The position numbers were made by a program, and so were the translations under genes. DNA of 64,000 bases, taken from Aedes albopictus. Lineage: Eukaryota; Arthropoda; Insecta; Diptera; Culicidae. The stretch covers positions 3,015,977 to 3,079,976 of the forward strand of contig NC_085137.1 in NCBI RefSeq assembly GCF_035046485.1. Direction: 5' to 3'. Below, one piece after another: positions 1-11,700 of this stretch. The first letter of the stretch is position 1. Every line of letters begins with the position of its first letter. The notes below the pieces were generated by a model that ran no database searches, was not told where the DNA came from, and saw only the letters and a program-made list of their open reading frames with translations.

Positions 1-1204
1 GAGTTATTTTATTTTATTTTTAAATTTGATATAGGGTATGTGTTCCATCAGTAATCTCACGCTCCCATATTCATCCTACTCGGAAACAAGCGATTACGGC
101 ACCGATTGATTCCGTTCTTTTTGTTTTCATGCGTGCTCACTCCTAACAAAAAATACAAAAATAAGAAACAAAACAAACAACGCTTCAATCCTTTGTTTTT
201 CGTAGGATGAAAATGGGAGCCACATGCTTAATAAGGGAACCAGTACCCTAGATTTGGGTTGAATGTATAAATATTGAATGTGATACGTTGTCCGTATGTT
301 CTCCTTCGGATGTGTCATACGTGACACATCTCTTTGTCGTTTGCCACTCGCTGTCTGTTTGACAAAGTCTCCTTCTAGGTATCTCGACAGTGTACAGAAG
401 CTGTTGTACTGAGAAAAGGATACATATGAGCGGTTGAAAATGCCCGCAAGCAGTAGGGCCCAAAATTCTAGCAAAATACAGCACGACGAATCAGATTGTA
501 TCTACACAAGAAATCACATAGAATAAAAATTACATCAAAGTGATTCGTCTATATTGAGCGGCGTTCTCTTGAAAACTGCATGACAGGGGATGGCTGGATT
601 CATAGACGCTACGATATGCCAAACATCAGTACTATTGTTGCAAACTATAAAGCTTGAGTCATTCAATATCTGGACGCATCGTTTAATTTTCTGTAGCGCT
701 CGTAGTGGTCGTATATGAAAAAAACCAGATTAATCCAATTTCTCGTCGAATATGTACTCATGATCTTTCTATCGGCTGAAGTGAAAGTGTTCCTGAAAGC
801 AAGATTTGTTTTCTCAAAACCATCATCGATTTGGTAAACTTATTGATGACACATATTCTTGACGAATTCCGAGTTCAACGCATAGACAGAGCTGAAAAAT
901 ACCTCTTAGTTGACTGCATGACCACTTCCACTATCACTGGAGGCAGATCACTTTGCGGTCTTGGACAAAGTTTTTTTATGAACAGCAAGTGATATTCCCC
1001 ATACTCAATCTCATTCAAATTTCAACTACATTACAGTCGCATCAAAATTTTAGGATTGAAAAAAAGCTTTGTTGGAGTTGTTGCGATTGAATTTTACTTC
1101 GTTGAACCATCCTACTGTAAAGTTTAGCCACAGAAATCTGAAACGGTGTGATTTGATGATTAGTTTTGTTAAGATTTTGTTATTTTCTATTGCACCGGTT
1201 TTGT
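1..1204. other. No gene recognised
   Basis: AT-rich sequence with short unrelated reading frames on both strands. I see no conserved domain, no convincing splice-bounded exon and no element with recognisable ends. Confidence 0.5.
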
Positions 1205-1345
1205 TCACTTTCGTATTTCCGACGAATCACCCAAGGCTGCTCCTACAACACTAGCGGTAGTCACTTTTGTGGTCTGAGCCTATTTTCTTGCAAACCGTTC
1301 ATCAGGTTTAAAAAAAAGCCTTGGTTTGATGTGACAACTTTACAA
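1205..1345 (+). repeat. Degenerate single copy of the ~152-bp satellite
   Basis: The stretch contains a decayed version of the unit that is tandemly arrayed at 3.3-4.3 kb: a 'ggtctgagcctattttc' block, then 'gttcatcaggttt', then a 'tttgatgtg' block, in the same order as the array. It is isolated and diverged, so it may be a relic of an older insertion. The bases from 1346 to 2049 show nothing recognisable apart from a small inverted repeat near 1806-1850. Confidence 0.45.
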
Positions 1346-2051
1346 GACTATAGAAACAAAACGAGTAGTCCAAATTTAACCACCCTTGTTTCGTTGTTCA
1401 GTACATCATCATTCATTATAGTAATAATTTTTGAATCGAATAAAAGTAGTTTAATTTTATAGAAAATCGGCCAGGTGTTAAATGAGGTGACTTTTTCGAT
1501 TGCTGAATATTGAAAATATGTATAAAATTACTGTTCACATATGGTATATCGTTTTGAATATCAGAAAAGTGTGTGCTATGCTGCAGCAGCATGAGTAATA
1601 AACATTCTGGCGAAATTTAAACTCAATCGGAAAATTAGTTATTGAGATATTGAAGTCTCAAGTGAGATTCGATTTTTTGAATAAAATTCAATTTTAAAGC
1701 AAAAAGGGCATGAAAATATTAAACAAACCATTTTTGTATTCATCCAGTCGAAAGAAGGAATAATGTGGTTTTAAATGCAGAAAACTGCTTCTTAAAAGCA
1801 TTGCTGGTTTGGTTACTGTGCGCCATTACAGGTACAGTAATCCAAACAGTTTCATTCTTTGAAGGTTGTTCCAAATAACAATGCAACCTAATGCAAATTT
1901 TGCATAACAATGATGGTGGAAATAAAAACTTTACATCCGATTATAATTAAATAAGGTGTACAATAACATAGGACCAACTTTGTTGAAAGTAAATAATAAC
2001 AAGTTTCGCTAGGGTCGGAAAATCTGCATCAATGAAGCAAAACCTTAAGTA

Positions 2052-2225
2052 ATCCACCTAGCGGTGATGGCGCCTTTCTCGTGCCTTGGAAACCCCATTT
2101 CAATATAAATCAAGCGAAATGTTGATTTATATCGTACTTTCATACAATTAACAGAAATCCATTTCATGATACCAGAAATTATATCGTATATCTGGCTTTT
2201 AATGTTTGAGCCTCAAACTCTTAAG
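2052..2225 (+). repeat. Left terminal inverted repeat of the giant foldback element
   Basis: Pairs with 8676-8848. Shared landmarks are 'gcgcctttctcgtgcctt', the 'aaccccatttcaat' block, 'caattaacagaaa' and 'tatctggcttttaatg', all present in reverse complement at the right end with scattered mismatches. Confidence 0.8.
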
Positions 2226-2691
2226 AAAAAGACGCTATCGTGAATTTGAAGCCGCCATTTAGGATTTAAGATTGTCATCTTGGATGTTCTGGTCGCCATT
2301 TTTGGCGTCCAGGCATCTTCCCTACGAAAAATATACTTCATTAAACAGCTACCATCTTGGATTTTAGATCGCCATCTTGTACATACATTCTGGTCGCCAT
2401 TTTTTGACGCCGGACATCTTCTTCATACCAAATTTACTAATATTGCATGGTTTTAGAGCCTTAAACTTCTTTAAGCAGACGCCATCTTGAATTTGAAGCC
2501 ACCATCTTGGATTTCAGACCGCCATCTTGGATATTCTTGTCGCCATTTTGGGGGTCCAGACATCTTTCTCATATCAAATATTCCAATATAGCATGCTTTA
2601 AGAGCCTAAATCTCTATTAAACAGCCGCCATCTTGAATTTTGAGCCGCCACCTTGAACATTTGTCTGCCATCTTGAATTTTGGGCCGACAT
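2226..2691 (+). repeat. GCCATCTTGG-type tandem array, left arm
   Basis: The motif 'gccgccatcttgaattt' or 'gccatcttggat' recurs many times with short spacers, interrupted by a longer block ('...cctaaatctctattaaacag...') that also recurs. The mirrored array lies in the right arm. The repeat spacing is irregular, so it resembles an old, diverged satellite. Confidence 0.75.
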
Positions 2692-2692
2692 C

Positions 2693-2956
2693 GTGGAGCT
2701 TCTGGTCTCCAGCGTGGATTTCCGCACAAAACTCGTCAACCATGCTAAAGGTTACAAAAATTGCCGCAGTTTGATGTATCGCATGATGAGGCTAGTTCAG
2801 TTTTATATACGGCCAGTTCTGCCGGTGCTGGTCCGGATCACTGAAATGACCATAACTCTGGAACGCCTTGGCCGATCTAGACCATTTTTGATAGCAAACA
2901 ATTCCGGTTCGATTCAAGCTATAATCCGAAAAATCGGCCAATGTGAAGTTCCTTAA
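2693..2956 (+). other. 85-residue ORF block, left arm copy
   Basis: The open frame encodes a peptide containing SVDFRTKLVNHAKGYKN, RPVLPVLVRITEM and PFLIANNSGSIQA. The same peptide, with about ten substitutions, is encoded on the opposite strand at 7447-7719. I recognise no protein family. The substitutions are nearly all non-synonymous (C/R, S/N, L/P, L/F and so on), which argues against selection for a protein. I treat it as a repeat block that happens to be open, with a low chance of being a real peptide. Confidence 0.35.
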
Positions 2957-3299
2957 AAGTGAGTGAACTTATTTTGCGCACATACATACATACATACAAT
3001 ACATACACACATACAGACATAATCTCAATTCGTTGAACTGAGTTGATTGGTATATGCGACTAGATCCACCGAGCCATTTTTTTTAAATCGTTTTTTGAGT
3101 GAACATATAGTTTTTTAGTACACTAAATGTGCGAGAAAGGCAAAACACTACTTTCGAGCTTTTTGCTTTAGTTATCTAACTAAACCAAGAGATTCTAAGA
3201 TCTTTTTGGTAGCAAATTTAATAATCTTTCAAATGCGATAAGTTTGACCATTTTCAAGTTATAGCCAGTTTGAAACAAGCAAAGTAAAAAACATGTAAA

Positions 3300-4262
3300 G
3301 TTCAATTACTACGTAACGGTTGAGATTTCACCATATGCGTAAAACATTTTTTTTCACCGGTCTGAACCTGTTTGCTTGCTAACGTTCATCAGGTTATCAA
3401 AAAATCCTAGCTTTGCTGTGTCGCATACATAGGTTCAGATCAATTTTATATTTCGACGCTTTCGGAGGGACACCCGGAACTGGTTACGGCACTACCGGCT
3501 GTCCCTAATGCGGTCCTAACCTATTTCTTTGATAACCAGTCATCAGCTTATCAGAAAAGTCGTTATTTGTTGTACCGCATGCATGGGTTTGGTACTCTAT
3601 TATATTTGGCCACATCCGACGGGACCCCCGGAACCGGTTCCGGACAACTACCGGTTCATACATATGGTCTGATACTGTTTTCCTGCTAACTGTTCATCAG
3701 GTTATCGAAAATGCCGCTGTTTGATGTGTCGCATGCATGGGTTTGGTACTCTTTTATATTTGACCACTTCCGGTGGGACATCCAGAATCGGTTCCGGAAC
3801 ACTACCTGTTCAGGTATGGTCTGATACTGTTTTCCTGCTTACCGTTCATCAGGTTATCGAAAATGCCGCTGTTTGATGTGTCGCATGCACGGGATTGTTA
3901 CTCTTTTATATTTGGCCACATCCGTCGGAACCCCCGGAACCGGTTCCGGAAGACTACCGGTTCAGATGTGGTCTGATACTGTTTTTCTGCTAATCGTTCA
4001 TCGGATTATTGAAAAAGCCGCTGTTTGATGTGTCGCATGAATAAGTTATGTTCAATTTGATATTTGGCCACTTCCGGCGGGACACCCAGAACCGGTTCCG
4101 GAACTCTACCGGTTCAGATATGGTCTGAGACTATTTTCCTGCTTACCGTTCATCAGATAATCTAATATGCCGTGGTTTAATGGGTCGCATGCATGGGTTT
4201 GGTGCATTTCATATCAAGCCCTTTCCAGGGGTACCGGTTCCGGAACACCTAAATGGCCATAA
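3300..4262 (+). repeat. Tandem array of ~152-bp units, left arm
   Basis: The 'ggtctgata' landmark occurs at about 3666, 3818, 3970 and 4122, giving a 152-bp period, and more diverged units extend upstream to about 3358. Each unit contains 'gttcatcaggttatcgaaa', 'tttgatgtgtcgcatgcatg', 'tatatttggccac' and 'ccggaaccggttccgg'. The last is a palindrome-rich GC island in otherwise AT-rich DNA. The reverse-oriented array is at 6330-7130, with further copies at 5120-5560 and 15294-15511. Confidence 0.85.
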
Positions 4263-4568
4263 CTCCGGAACGGCTTGACCGATTCGAACCATTTTCAATA
4301 GGAAACAATGGGACCAGATTCCGCGTCGAATGAGCCGTCGATCGTTAAAATCGGTTGATATTTACTATCTAAAAGTGAGGTGACCTTTTTTTGTACACAT
4401 ACACACACATACATACACACACACACATACACACACACAGACATCACCTCAACTCGTCGAGCTGAGTCGATTGGTATATGAAACTTGCCCCTCCGGGGGC
4501 TCTATCAATATTTCATTTTTGGAGTGAACATATAGCCTTTCGGTACACTTTGGTGTACGAGAAAGGCA

Positions 4569-5747
4569 AAAAATATGCAATTTTTTACTATGACCATCTT
4601 TATGGATTAAATTTTTGATGAAGAATGCAATTAAATGTAAATTTTTCTTCTGTATCATTCAGAAAGCAATATTCTACTACTCTGGACAAATTTTTAGACG
4701 AATCCGTTGTGCTATTGCAACACAGGACTTGAATAAATATGTTTTAATAATTTGTATAAAAACAAGTCAATTCATTATATCAAACTGGAGGCTGCTTGGT
4801 GGATTATTACTGAACAACTATTGAGCGTTACCTTTAGTTGAATAGTATAAGATTCCAATACATTAAAAACTTCATGGAAATGGGCATGTTAAGTATGTGG
4901 AAAGTTATATCGAATTTTGAGAAACGGGTTTTTATTGATGTTTTACGAAAAACGCTTCAGTTACACAGTAAAGAACAATTTGCTTAATGTTATATTTTTC
5001 CTACATTTGAGAATAGCCATAGAAAGTAATGCAAAAAACTGATAATGATTTTATTGAAAAATAAAAAAAGATATCGCACAAGCAAGTTGGCCGTTTTATA
5101 AATTGAACAGTCCTTATGGTCACTGACCATTGGTCAGAGACTATTTTTCCGCTTTCAGTTCATCAGGATATCGAAAAAGCCGCAATTTGATGTGGCGCAT
5201 ACATGGGTTTGGTTCACTTTTACATTTGGACACTTCCGGCGGGACACCCGGAACCGGTTCCGGAATACTACCGGTTCAGATATGGTCTGCGAATATATTT
5301 CTGCTTACTGTTCAGCAGGTTATCGAAAATGCCTTGGTTTGGTGTGTCGCATGCATGGGTTTGTTGCATTTTCATATCTGACCCCTTCCTGGGGTACCGG
5401 TCCGGAACACCTAAATGGCCATAACTCCGGAATGGCTGGACCGATCCGAACCATTTTCAATAGGAAACAATGGGACGAGATTCGTCATCGAATGAACCAT
5501 CGGTCAGTAAAACCGGTTCAGATTTACTGCCAAAAAGTGACGTGAGTTTGTTTGTACACATACACATACACACATACATACATACTTGCATGCGAACTTG
5601 CATGCGATTGCAAAAACAATTAATTGACCAAAAAAGCTTTATAATAACCGTTAAACGGCGAATTGAAAAGCAGAAGAGTAAAACCCTGAACAACCGATAA
5701 TTTCAATCATAAATAAACATATTATGATAACTTGGAAATAAACCTTT
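4569..5747. other. Unpaired centre of the giant foldback element
   Basis: The left arm stops after 'gtacgagaaaggcaaaaa' near 4568 and the right arm begins at the matching 'gcctttctcgtacacc' near 5748. About 4580-5110 is AT-rich with no recognisable gene. About 5120-5590 is an extra, directly oriented block of the 152-bp satellite plus its (CATA)n spacer. About 5593-5695 is a short dispersed repeat also found at 9386-9475. Confidence 0.6.
5593..5695 (+). repeat. Short dispersed repeat, copy 1
   Basis: The block with 'catgcgattgcaaaaac', 'taattgac', 'ataataaccgtt' and 'aaaagcagaagagtaa' matches 9386-9475 in the same orientation. It ends one satellite block inside the foldback centre, while the second copy lies outside the element. 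Confidence 0.6.
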
Positions 5748-5786
5748 TTGCCTTTCTCGTACACCAAGGTGTACCGAAAGGCTATA

Positions 5787-6055
5787 CCGTCTACCCTCGT
5801 TGGTTTGACCGCATCTAATCTGAACACTTTTTAATTTGACCCCCTCTAATCTGCACATCGTTTAAACTTAAAATGGTTCAAACGTCATTCTGCTCATGGA
5901 ACGGGATGAAACGGAACGCAGAATCAAAACAAAACAGCAAAAAGGGTAACCAACAGTGTGTGTTTTGATGCCCACAGGGTTACTAGAAGTTCAAATTAAA
6001 AAATTAACCCCGCTGGTTTGCATGAGGTGTCGTTCAAACCAACGGGGGTAGACGG
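5787..6055. mobile_element. MITE, 269 bp, CCGTCTACCC termini, TA duplication
   Basis: Terminal inverted repeats ccgtctaccctcgttggttt and its reverse complement bound the element, with TA on both sides (5785-5786 and 6056-6057). It interrupts the sequence ggctata/tgttca. The uninterrupted form ggctatatgttcactcc is present at 14358-14374, which confirms the insertion and the TA duplication. No coding capacity. The internal 'gcatgaggtgtcgttcaaac' region forms part of the long terminal repeat. Likely moved by a TA-targeting transposase supplied in trans. Confidence 0.9.
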
Positions 6056-6329
6056 TATGTTCAGTTCACCCCAAAAATGAAATTTTGATAGAACCCCCGG
6101 AGGGGCAAGTTTCATATACCAATCGGCTCAGCTCGACGAGTTGAGATGATGTCTGTGTGAGTGTATGTATGTGTGTGTGTATGTGTACAAAAAAGGTCAC
6201 TTTCCTTTTAGATAGTAAATATCAACCGATTTTAACGATCGACGGTTCATTCGACGCGGAATCTGGTCCCATTGTTTCCTATTGAAAGTGGTTTGGATCG
6301 GTCCAGCCGTTGCGCAGTTATGGCCATTT

Positions 6330-7130
6330 AGGTGTTCCGGATCGGTACTCCTGGTAGAGATCAGACATGAAAATGCACCAAACCCATGCATGCGCCCCAT
6401 CAAGCCACGGCATTTACGATTATCTGATGAAAGGTAAGCAGGAAAATAGTGTCAGACCATATCTGAACCGGTAGTGTTCCGGAACCAGATCTGGGTGTTC
6501 CGCCGGAAGAGACCAAATATCAAATTGAACATAACTCATGCATGCGTCACATCAAACAGCGGCTTTTTCGATAATCTGATGAACGGTTAGCTGGAAAACA
6601 GTATCAGACCACATCTGAACCGGTAGTGTTCCGCAACCGGTTCCGGATGTCCCAGCGGAAGGAGCCAAATATAAGTGTATCAAACCCATGCATGCGACAC
6701 ATCAAACAGCGGCATTTTCGATAACCTGATGAACGGTTAGCAGGAAAACAATATCAGACCATATCTGAACCAGTGGTGTTTCGGAATCGGTTCTGAGGGT
6801 CCCAACGGATGTGGCCAAATATAAAAGTGTACCAAACCCATGCATGCGATATAATAAATAACGGCTTTTCTGATAACCTGATGACTGGTTATCAAAGAAA
6901 TAGGTTAGGACCACATTAGAGACAGCCGGTTATATTCCGGAACCAGTTCCGGGTGTCTCGCCGGAAACGACCAAATATAAAAGTGAACCAAACCCATGCA
7001 TGCGACACATCAAACAGCGGCATCTTATGAACGGTAAGCAGGAAAACAATATCAGACCATATCTGAACCAGTAGTGTTCCGGAACCGTTTCCGGGGGTCC
7101 CAACGGATGTGGCCAAATATAAAAGAGTAC
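6330..7130 (-). repeat. Tandem array of ~152-bp units, right arm
   Basis: Reverse-complement counterpart of the array at 3300-4262, with the same landmarks (cggaaccggttccgg, catgcatgcgacacatcaaa, cgataacctgatgaacggt) in mirrored order. Short open frames such as those encoding MHGFGTLL... are by-products of the repeat and are not annotated as genes. Confidence 0.85.
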
Positions 7131-7446
7131 CAAACTCAAACTGACTATAACTTGAAAATGGTCAAACTTGTCTTATTTGGAAGATTATTAAATTTCCTAC
7201 CAAAAAAAATCTTGGAATCTATTGGTTTAGTTAGATAACTAAAGCAAAAAAAGCTCGAAAGTAGTGTTTTGCCTTTCTCGTACACTTAGTGTACTAAAAA
7301 AACTAAATGTTCACTCAAAAAACGATTTTTCGAAAAAAAAGGCTCGGAGGATCAAGTCTCATATACCAATCAACTCAGTTCAACGATTTGAGATTATATA
7401 TGTATGTGTGTATGTATGTATGTATGTGCGCAAAATAAGTTCACTT

Positions 7447-7719
7447 TTAAGGCACTTCCCGTTGGCCGATTTTTCGGATTAGAGCTTGAATCGAACCGGA
7501 ATTGTTAGCTATCAAAAATGGTCCAGATCGGCCAAACCGTTCCGGAGTTATGACCATTTCAGTGATCCGGACCAGCACCGGTAAAACTGGCCGCATATAA
7601 AACTGAACTAGCCCCATCATGCGATACATCAAATTGCGGCGATTTTTGTAACCTTTAGCATGGTTGACGAGTTTTGTGCGGAAATCAACACTGGAGACCG
7701 ATGTCGGCCCAAATTTCAA
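7447..7719 (-). other. 85-residue ORF block, right arm copy
   Basis: Minus-strand counterpart of the ORF at 2693-2956. It encodes the same peptide with about ten changes and an N-terminus extended by a few residues, and stays open to an equivalent stop after EVP. No known domain. Both copies being open is noteworthy but could be chance. Confidence 0.35.
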
Positions 7720-8675
7720 GATTGCAGCTGTTCATGGTGGCGGCGGTGGCGGCTGAAAATTCAAGATGGCGGCTGTTTAATAGAGATTTAGGCTCTTAAA
7801 GCATGCTATATGGGAATATTTGATATGGGGAAGATGTCTGCACTCCTAAAATGGTGACTAGAATATCCAAGATGGCGGTCTTAAATCCAAGATGGTGGCT
7901 TCAAATTCAATATGGCATCTGTTTAAAGAAGTTTAAGGCTCTATAACCATGCAGTATGGGTATATTTGGTATGGGGAAGATGTCCGGAATAAAAAAAATG
8001 GCGACCAGAATGTGCAAGATGGCGATCTAAACTCAAAGATGGCGGCTTCAGTTTCAAGATGGCGGCTTTTTGATGGAGATTTAGGCTCTAACGGCTTTTT
8101 AATGAAGTTTTAGGCTCTAAAACCATGCAATATTGGTATATTTGGTATGAGGAAGACTTCCAGAGGGTGGAGCGGACCTGGTGTGATGGTTAGAATCCCA
8201 CTCCCTGGTATGAGGATCGAATCCCACTCCCGACAAACTCACAAAATGTGAGTTCTTCCTTCGGAAGGGAAGTAAAGGGTCCCGAGATGAACTAGCCTAG
8301 GGCTAAAAATCTCGTTAATACAGATAAAAGAAAATAAAAAAAAGACTTCCAGAGTCCAAAATGGCGATCAGGATATCCAAGATGGCGATCTAAAATTTAA
8401 GATGGCGGCTCCGAATCCAAAATCACGGCTGTTTAAGGCCTGAAACAATGCAATATTGGTATATTTGGTATGGGGATTCCAAAAATGGCGGCTAGAATAT
8501 CCAAGATGATGGTCCAAAATCCAAGAGGGCGGCTCCAAATTCAAGATGGCGGCTGTTGAATGAAGTATATTTTTCGTAGGAAAGTTGCCTGGACGCTAAA
8601 AATGGCGACCAGAACATCCAAGATGGCAGACTTAAATCCTAAATGGCGGCTTCAAATTCAAGATAGCGACTTTTT
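7720..8675 (-). repeat. GCCATCTTGG-type array, right arm
   Basis: Many repeats of 'aagatggcggct' and 'ccaagatggcg', mirroring the left-arm array but about twice as long. It contains several near-identical internal blocks around 'atgcaatattggtatatttggtatg'. The extra length points to expansion after the inverted structure formed. A SINE interrupts it at 8166-8341. Confidence 0.75.
8166..8341 (+). mobile_element. tRNA-derived SINE with LINE-type 3' tail
   Basis: The element lies between two perfect 13-bp copies of aagacttccagag (8153-8165 and 8342-8354), a typical retroposition duplication. The head contains a box A-like 'tggtgtgatgg' and a box B-like 'ggatcgaatcc', the internal RNA polymerase III promoter of a tRNA-derived SINE. 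The body includes 'cttccttcggaaggg'. The tail 'gagatgaactagcctagggc', then 'aaatctcgttaata' and an A-rich end, matches the 3' end of the minus-strand LINE fragment at 29236-30086. Feilai-like in type; the exact family is not assigned. Confidence 0.88.
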
Positions 8676-8848
8676 TTAAGAGTTTGAAGCTCAAACATTA
8701 AAAGCCAGATCAACGATATGATTTCTGGTATCATGAAATGGGTTTCTGTTAATTGTATGAAAGTGCGATATACATCAACATTTCGCTTTAGTTTGATTGA
8801 AATGGGGTTTCGAAGGCACGAGAAAGGCGCTATCGCCGCTAGGTGGAT
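8676..8848 (-). repeat. Right terminal inverted repeat of the giant foldback element
   Basis: Reverse complement of 2052-2225, ending '...ggcgctatcgccgctaggtggat' directly before TA. Confidence 0.8.
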
Positions 8849-8850
8849 TA

Positions 8851-10942
8851 ATTAGGTTTTTCTTTAACTTTTCGGCCTCATTTTACCCTATTTCGCAATA
8901 GTGTACCAGTCATGACAAATTCCATAAGGAATGCATGTAAATAGTGCGAAGTGGAACCCAAATTAACAAATGTATTCATAACTGATACAGGGTTCCTAGC
9001 ATTGGCACACGCCGTAATAAATACTAAAAGTAGTTTTGGCTCCGTTTTTATGTTTTTCCTGTAAAGTATGAAAACTAATCAATCATTTGACTATCGATGA
9101 CATTCATCGGTCTTCTTATTATTTGTTGTAGAAATAGTTGAACTAAGGTAATGCGATAACTGGTACAGGCACCCTATACGTTTGTCGAGATACAAAAATT
9201 TTAAATATAAAGAGAACAAAGTTATTGCTACCACAGCTAACTCCTCCACACAAGAAAATCATATTACAAGAAGAGGAATCCCAGAATCATCCTTACATAA
9301 TGGATAGACAGGGCTTATCCAGGTATGCTTTAAACGTGTGGATGTAGGATTTTTTGTAATGAAAATTTTCTTTATTTCGAACTTTCATGCGATTGCAAAA
9401 ACGGTTAATTGACAAGAAAAAAGCTCTATAATAACCGTTGAACGGTAAATTAAAAAGCAGAAGAGTAACTGTTATTTCGACAAATTGGTTACCCTATATC
9501 TCCTTGTCAATTGAAACTTAGCAACCTTAGAGATATTGCGGTAGTATACGGTATACGAAGGAGAAGCAATTGATTTTTGGCACACAGAGTTCAATCCGGT
9601 TGATGTCAGGTGTCGGATAGCACCAACTGTGAACATCCGGAAGCAGAGGCTGCGAGAGGAGCTGCTGCGGGTGTGAATTAAAGCACAATTTCGCATAGTT
9701 TCACGTTAACAGGTTACACTGCTGTGACATTTGAATACTTCTTAACTCGAAAAATGTTGAATGAGCGGGGTACGATTTAGAAAGTGTCGAAAAACGCGGG
9801 GTAAAACGGTACTCACAACATCGCTCACATACGGGAGCACATGCATAGAAAAATATCACCTTATGATATACTGCCGTGACTGCTTCTGGTGCGTCATCAT
9901 TTGAAGAAATGTGATGTGTCACCCTTGTTTTCTTGTCATGTGTATACCGTGTGCGCATAGAAGCCAACACCCTGTAGGGTGTTTTATTAGGCAGATTTGT
10001 CGACGCTGGCAGTTCCTTCCGGGATTATGATATTGGCATACGCTGTTTCCTAAATATGTTTACCCAAGATTTTATACACGTCGCCAATATTTTTCTCCCA
10101 GGGAGGAAGCCTGAAGTATAGAGTGATAAATTGTGTTTACTGTGATGGATATTTATTGGAACATGACACCACGATGCTTGAACTCTTCAATATTTAATGC
10201 TTATTTTTTGATGGCAAGATACTGGAATAAACCAATCGTAGATTTCAAATCGCTTTGCCTATAAAGGACCTGAAGCCGTTAAAAAAGATTGTTCTATAAG
10301 TCTTTGCAAAAAAACGTTACTCTTAGAATAAAATCTAGACTAACATTTGAAAATGGCGTAACAACCATTGCGAATGACTGCTTCTCCAGGTCTCCTGAGC
10401 GTATTTCCCATTATTCATGTAAGCATGTAATTCATGTAACCAGTAACAGATAGAGCAGACTCTATTCTATCTAATAACGGGAAAAGTTTACATATAAAAA
10501 AATGAAACTCGCCTAGCAGAGACATAAGAAGCTAAGGTGTGCAATGGTTGTTCCACCCTTTTCACATATTGGTCTAGACATATCCTTGATGTTCTGTGAT
10601 TAGATTTATTTGGATGTAACAGCATTGTCATAACTCACTATTTGTGAAGTAAAGCTGCATAGTCAAATGTATCAAGGAAAATGATAATCATCGGCGAAAT
10701 TGAAAGAACATCTCTAAAGATCGACGGGACTAGAGCTCTACTATACGCTGGATACTTGGACACAGCTACGTTGTAGCCACCAGTATTAAAGTAGGTACCA
10801 GGAACCAGTTTCAAACTACTATCGTGATCTTGAGATGTTCCCTAATGTTTCCTAAATCGGTGTCTTCCAATTACGAAAATATGGACTAAATACTAATCAT
10901 TTTCGAAGAAGAATCCGAGATACATGAAGGTTCGATAATAAC
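8851..10942. other. No gene recognised
   Basis: AT-rich DNA with short open frames only. It contains the second copy of the short dispersed repeat at 9386-9475 ('catgcgattgcaaaaac' to 'aagcagaagagtaac'). The minus-strand frames at 9472-9970 show no domain or splice context. Confidence 0.5.
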
Positions 10943-11700
10943 ACTAGTTTACAGCATTTTTGAACTCGGTAAGATGATGATCGTTTTTGGTGTAGAATCA
11001 TGCCCTGAGTTAGAAAACGCGAAGGAAAAAAAAATACATGTTAGCGTACAATAAAGCCTGGTCGATTTTAGTACTGACATAACGTGCAGTTTGAATTGCT
11101 TTTCACACCCCTAGCTATATATATATACATCCTAACTGTTCATATTTGTACACCGTTGAACGAAATGAACCATATGTTTTTTTTCCTCCCCTGTTGGGGA
11201 AATTAAGCCACTGCGTCCAATAGGCTGAACTTTTGTGGCATAACCAGTTGTTAGTTCTATGTTACTTTTTCAACCATCCTAACTATGCTCTGACGTTGAT
11301 TCATCCTCTTTTGGTCTCAGACGTTGACCGCGACGGATCGTCGACATTTGGGTCCGCAGAAAGTCTTTCATTACAGTAGAGCGGATTTTTTTTCGACTTC
11401 CCATACAAGGTTGATGATTTGAAATCCATTTTTGTTCCATTTTTAAGCAACGTCGCTCACTTCACACATCTCATTCTCCGTAATCAATGCTCCGATTGAG
11501 GTGAATTTTTTACTGTAACTCACCTACATATGATAAATATGATAATAAACGTTGAGAAAGAATTTTTAAATTGTAATAAACGTTGAGAAAGAATTTTTAA
11601 ATTGTTTTTTTTTTCTTATTGAAAAAATTACATTTCTTCATATATTTTTGGGAATTTTGCTAAAATTTAAGGAGATCGTCCCCAAAACTCGCCAATATCT
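10943..11700 (+). repeat. Dispersed repeat R-A, copy 1, interrupted
   Basis: Starts 'cactagtttacagcattttt' and matches 21307-21690 closely, except that about 330 bases (about 11040-11370) are present only here. Later landmarks are 'cgctcacttcacacatctcattct' and 'catttcttc.tatatttttgg'. A 31-base unit is tandemly duplicated exactly at 11543-11573 and 11574-11604. No coding capacity, class unknown. Confidence 0.7.
11543..11604 (+). repeat. Exact 31-bp tandem duplication
   Basis: The unit beginning 'taataaacgttgagaaag' occurs twice in immediate succession without mismatches, inside dispersed repeat R-A. Copy 2 of R-A at 21.6 kb has only one version, so the duplication is recent and local. Confidence 0.85.

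Larger units (their letters stand above)
2052..8848. mobile_element. Giant TA-flanked foldback element, 6.8 kb
   Basis: The left end reads atccacctagcggtgatggc and the right end is its near-exact reverse complement. Both are directly flanked by TA (2050-2051 and 8849-8850), which fits a TA target-site duplication. From both ends inward the same blocks occur in mirrored order: a terminal inverted repeat of about 170 bp, a GCCATCTTGG-type array, an 85-residue ORF block, a (CATA)n-rich spacer, a segment ending in 'gtgcgagaaaggc', an array of ~152-bp units, and a second (CACA)n spacer. The unpaired centre is about 4570-5747. No transposase was seen, so it is probably non-autonomous, or a composite built by repeated nested insertion of related elements. 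A 269-bp MITE (5787-6055) and a SINE (8166-8341) are later insertions. The TA flank and foldback form suggest a Tc1/mariner-type or unclassified TA-targeting transposase; this is inference. Confidence 0.8.

Noticed and set aside
2960..6200. CRISPR-like array from evenly spaced repeats
   Set aside because: The units are 152 bp with no short repeat/spacer pattern, and the genome is eukaryotic.
5130..7139. Several overlapping frames with MHGFG, PEPVPE and QIWSD motifs
   Set aside because: They recur with every 152-bp unit on both strands and in all frames, so they are repeat by-products.
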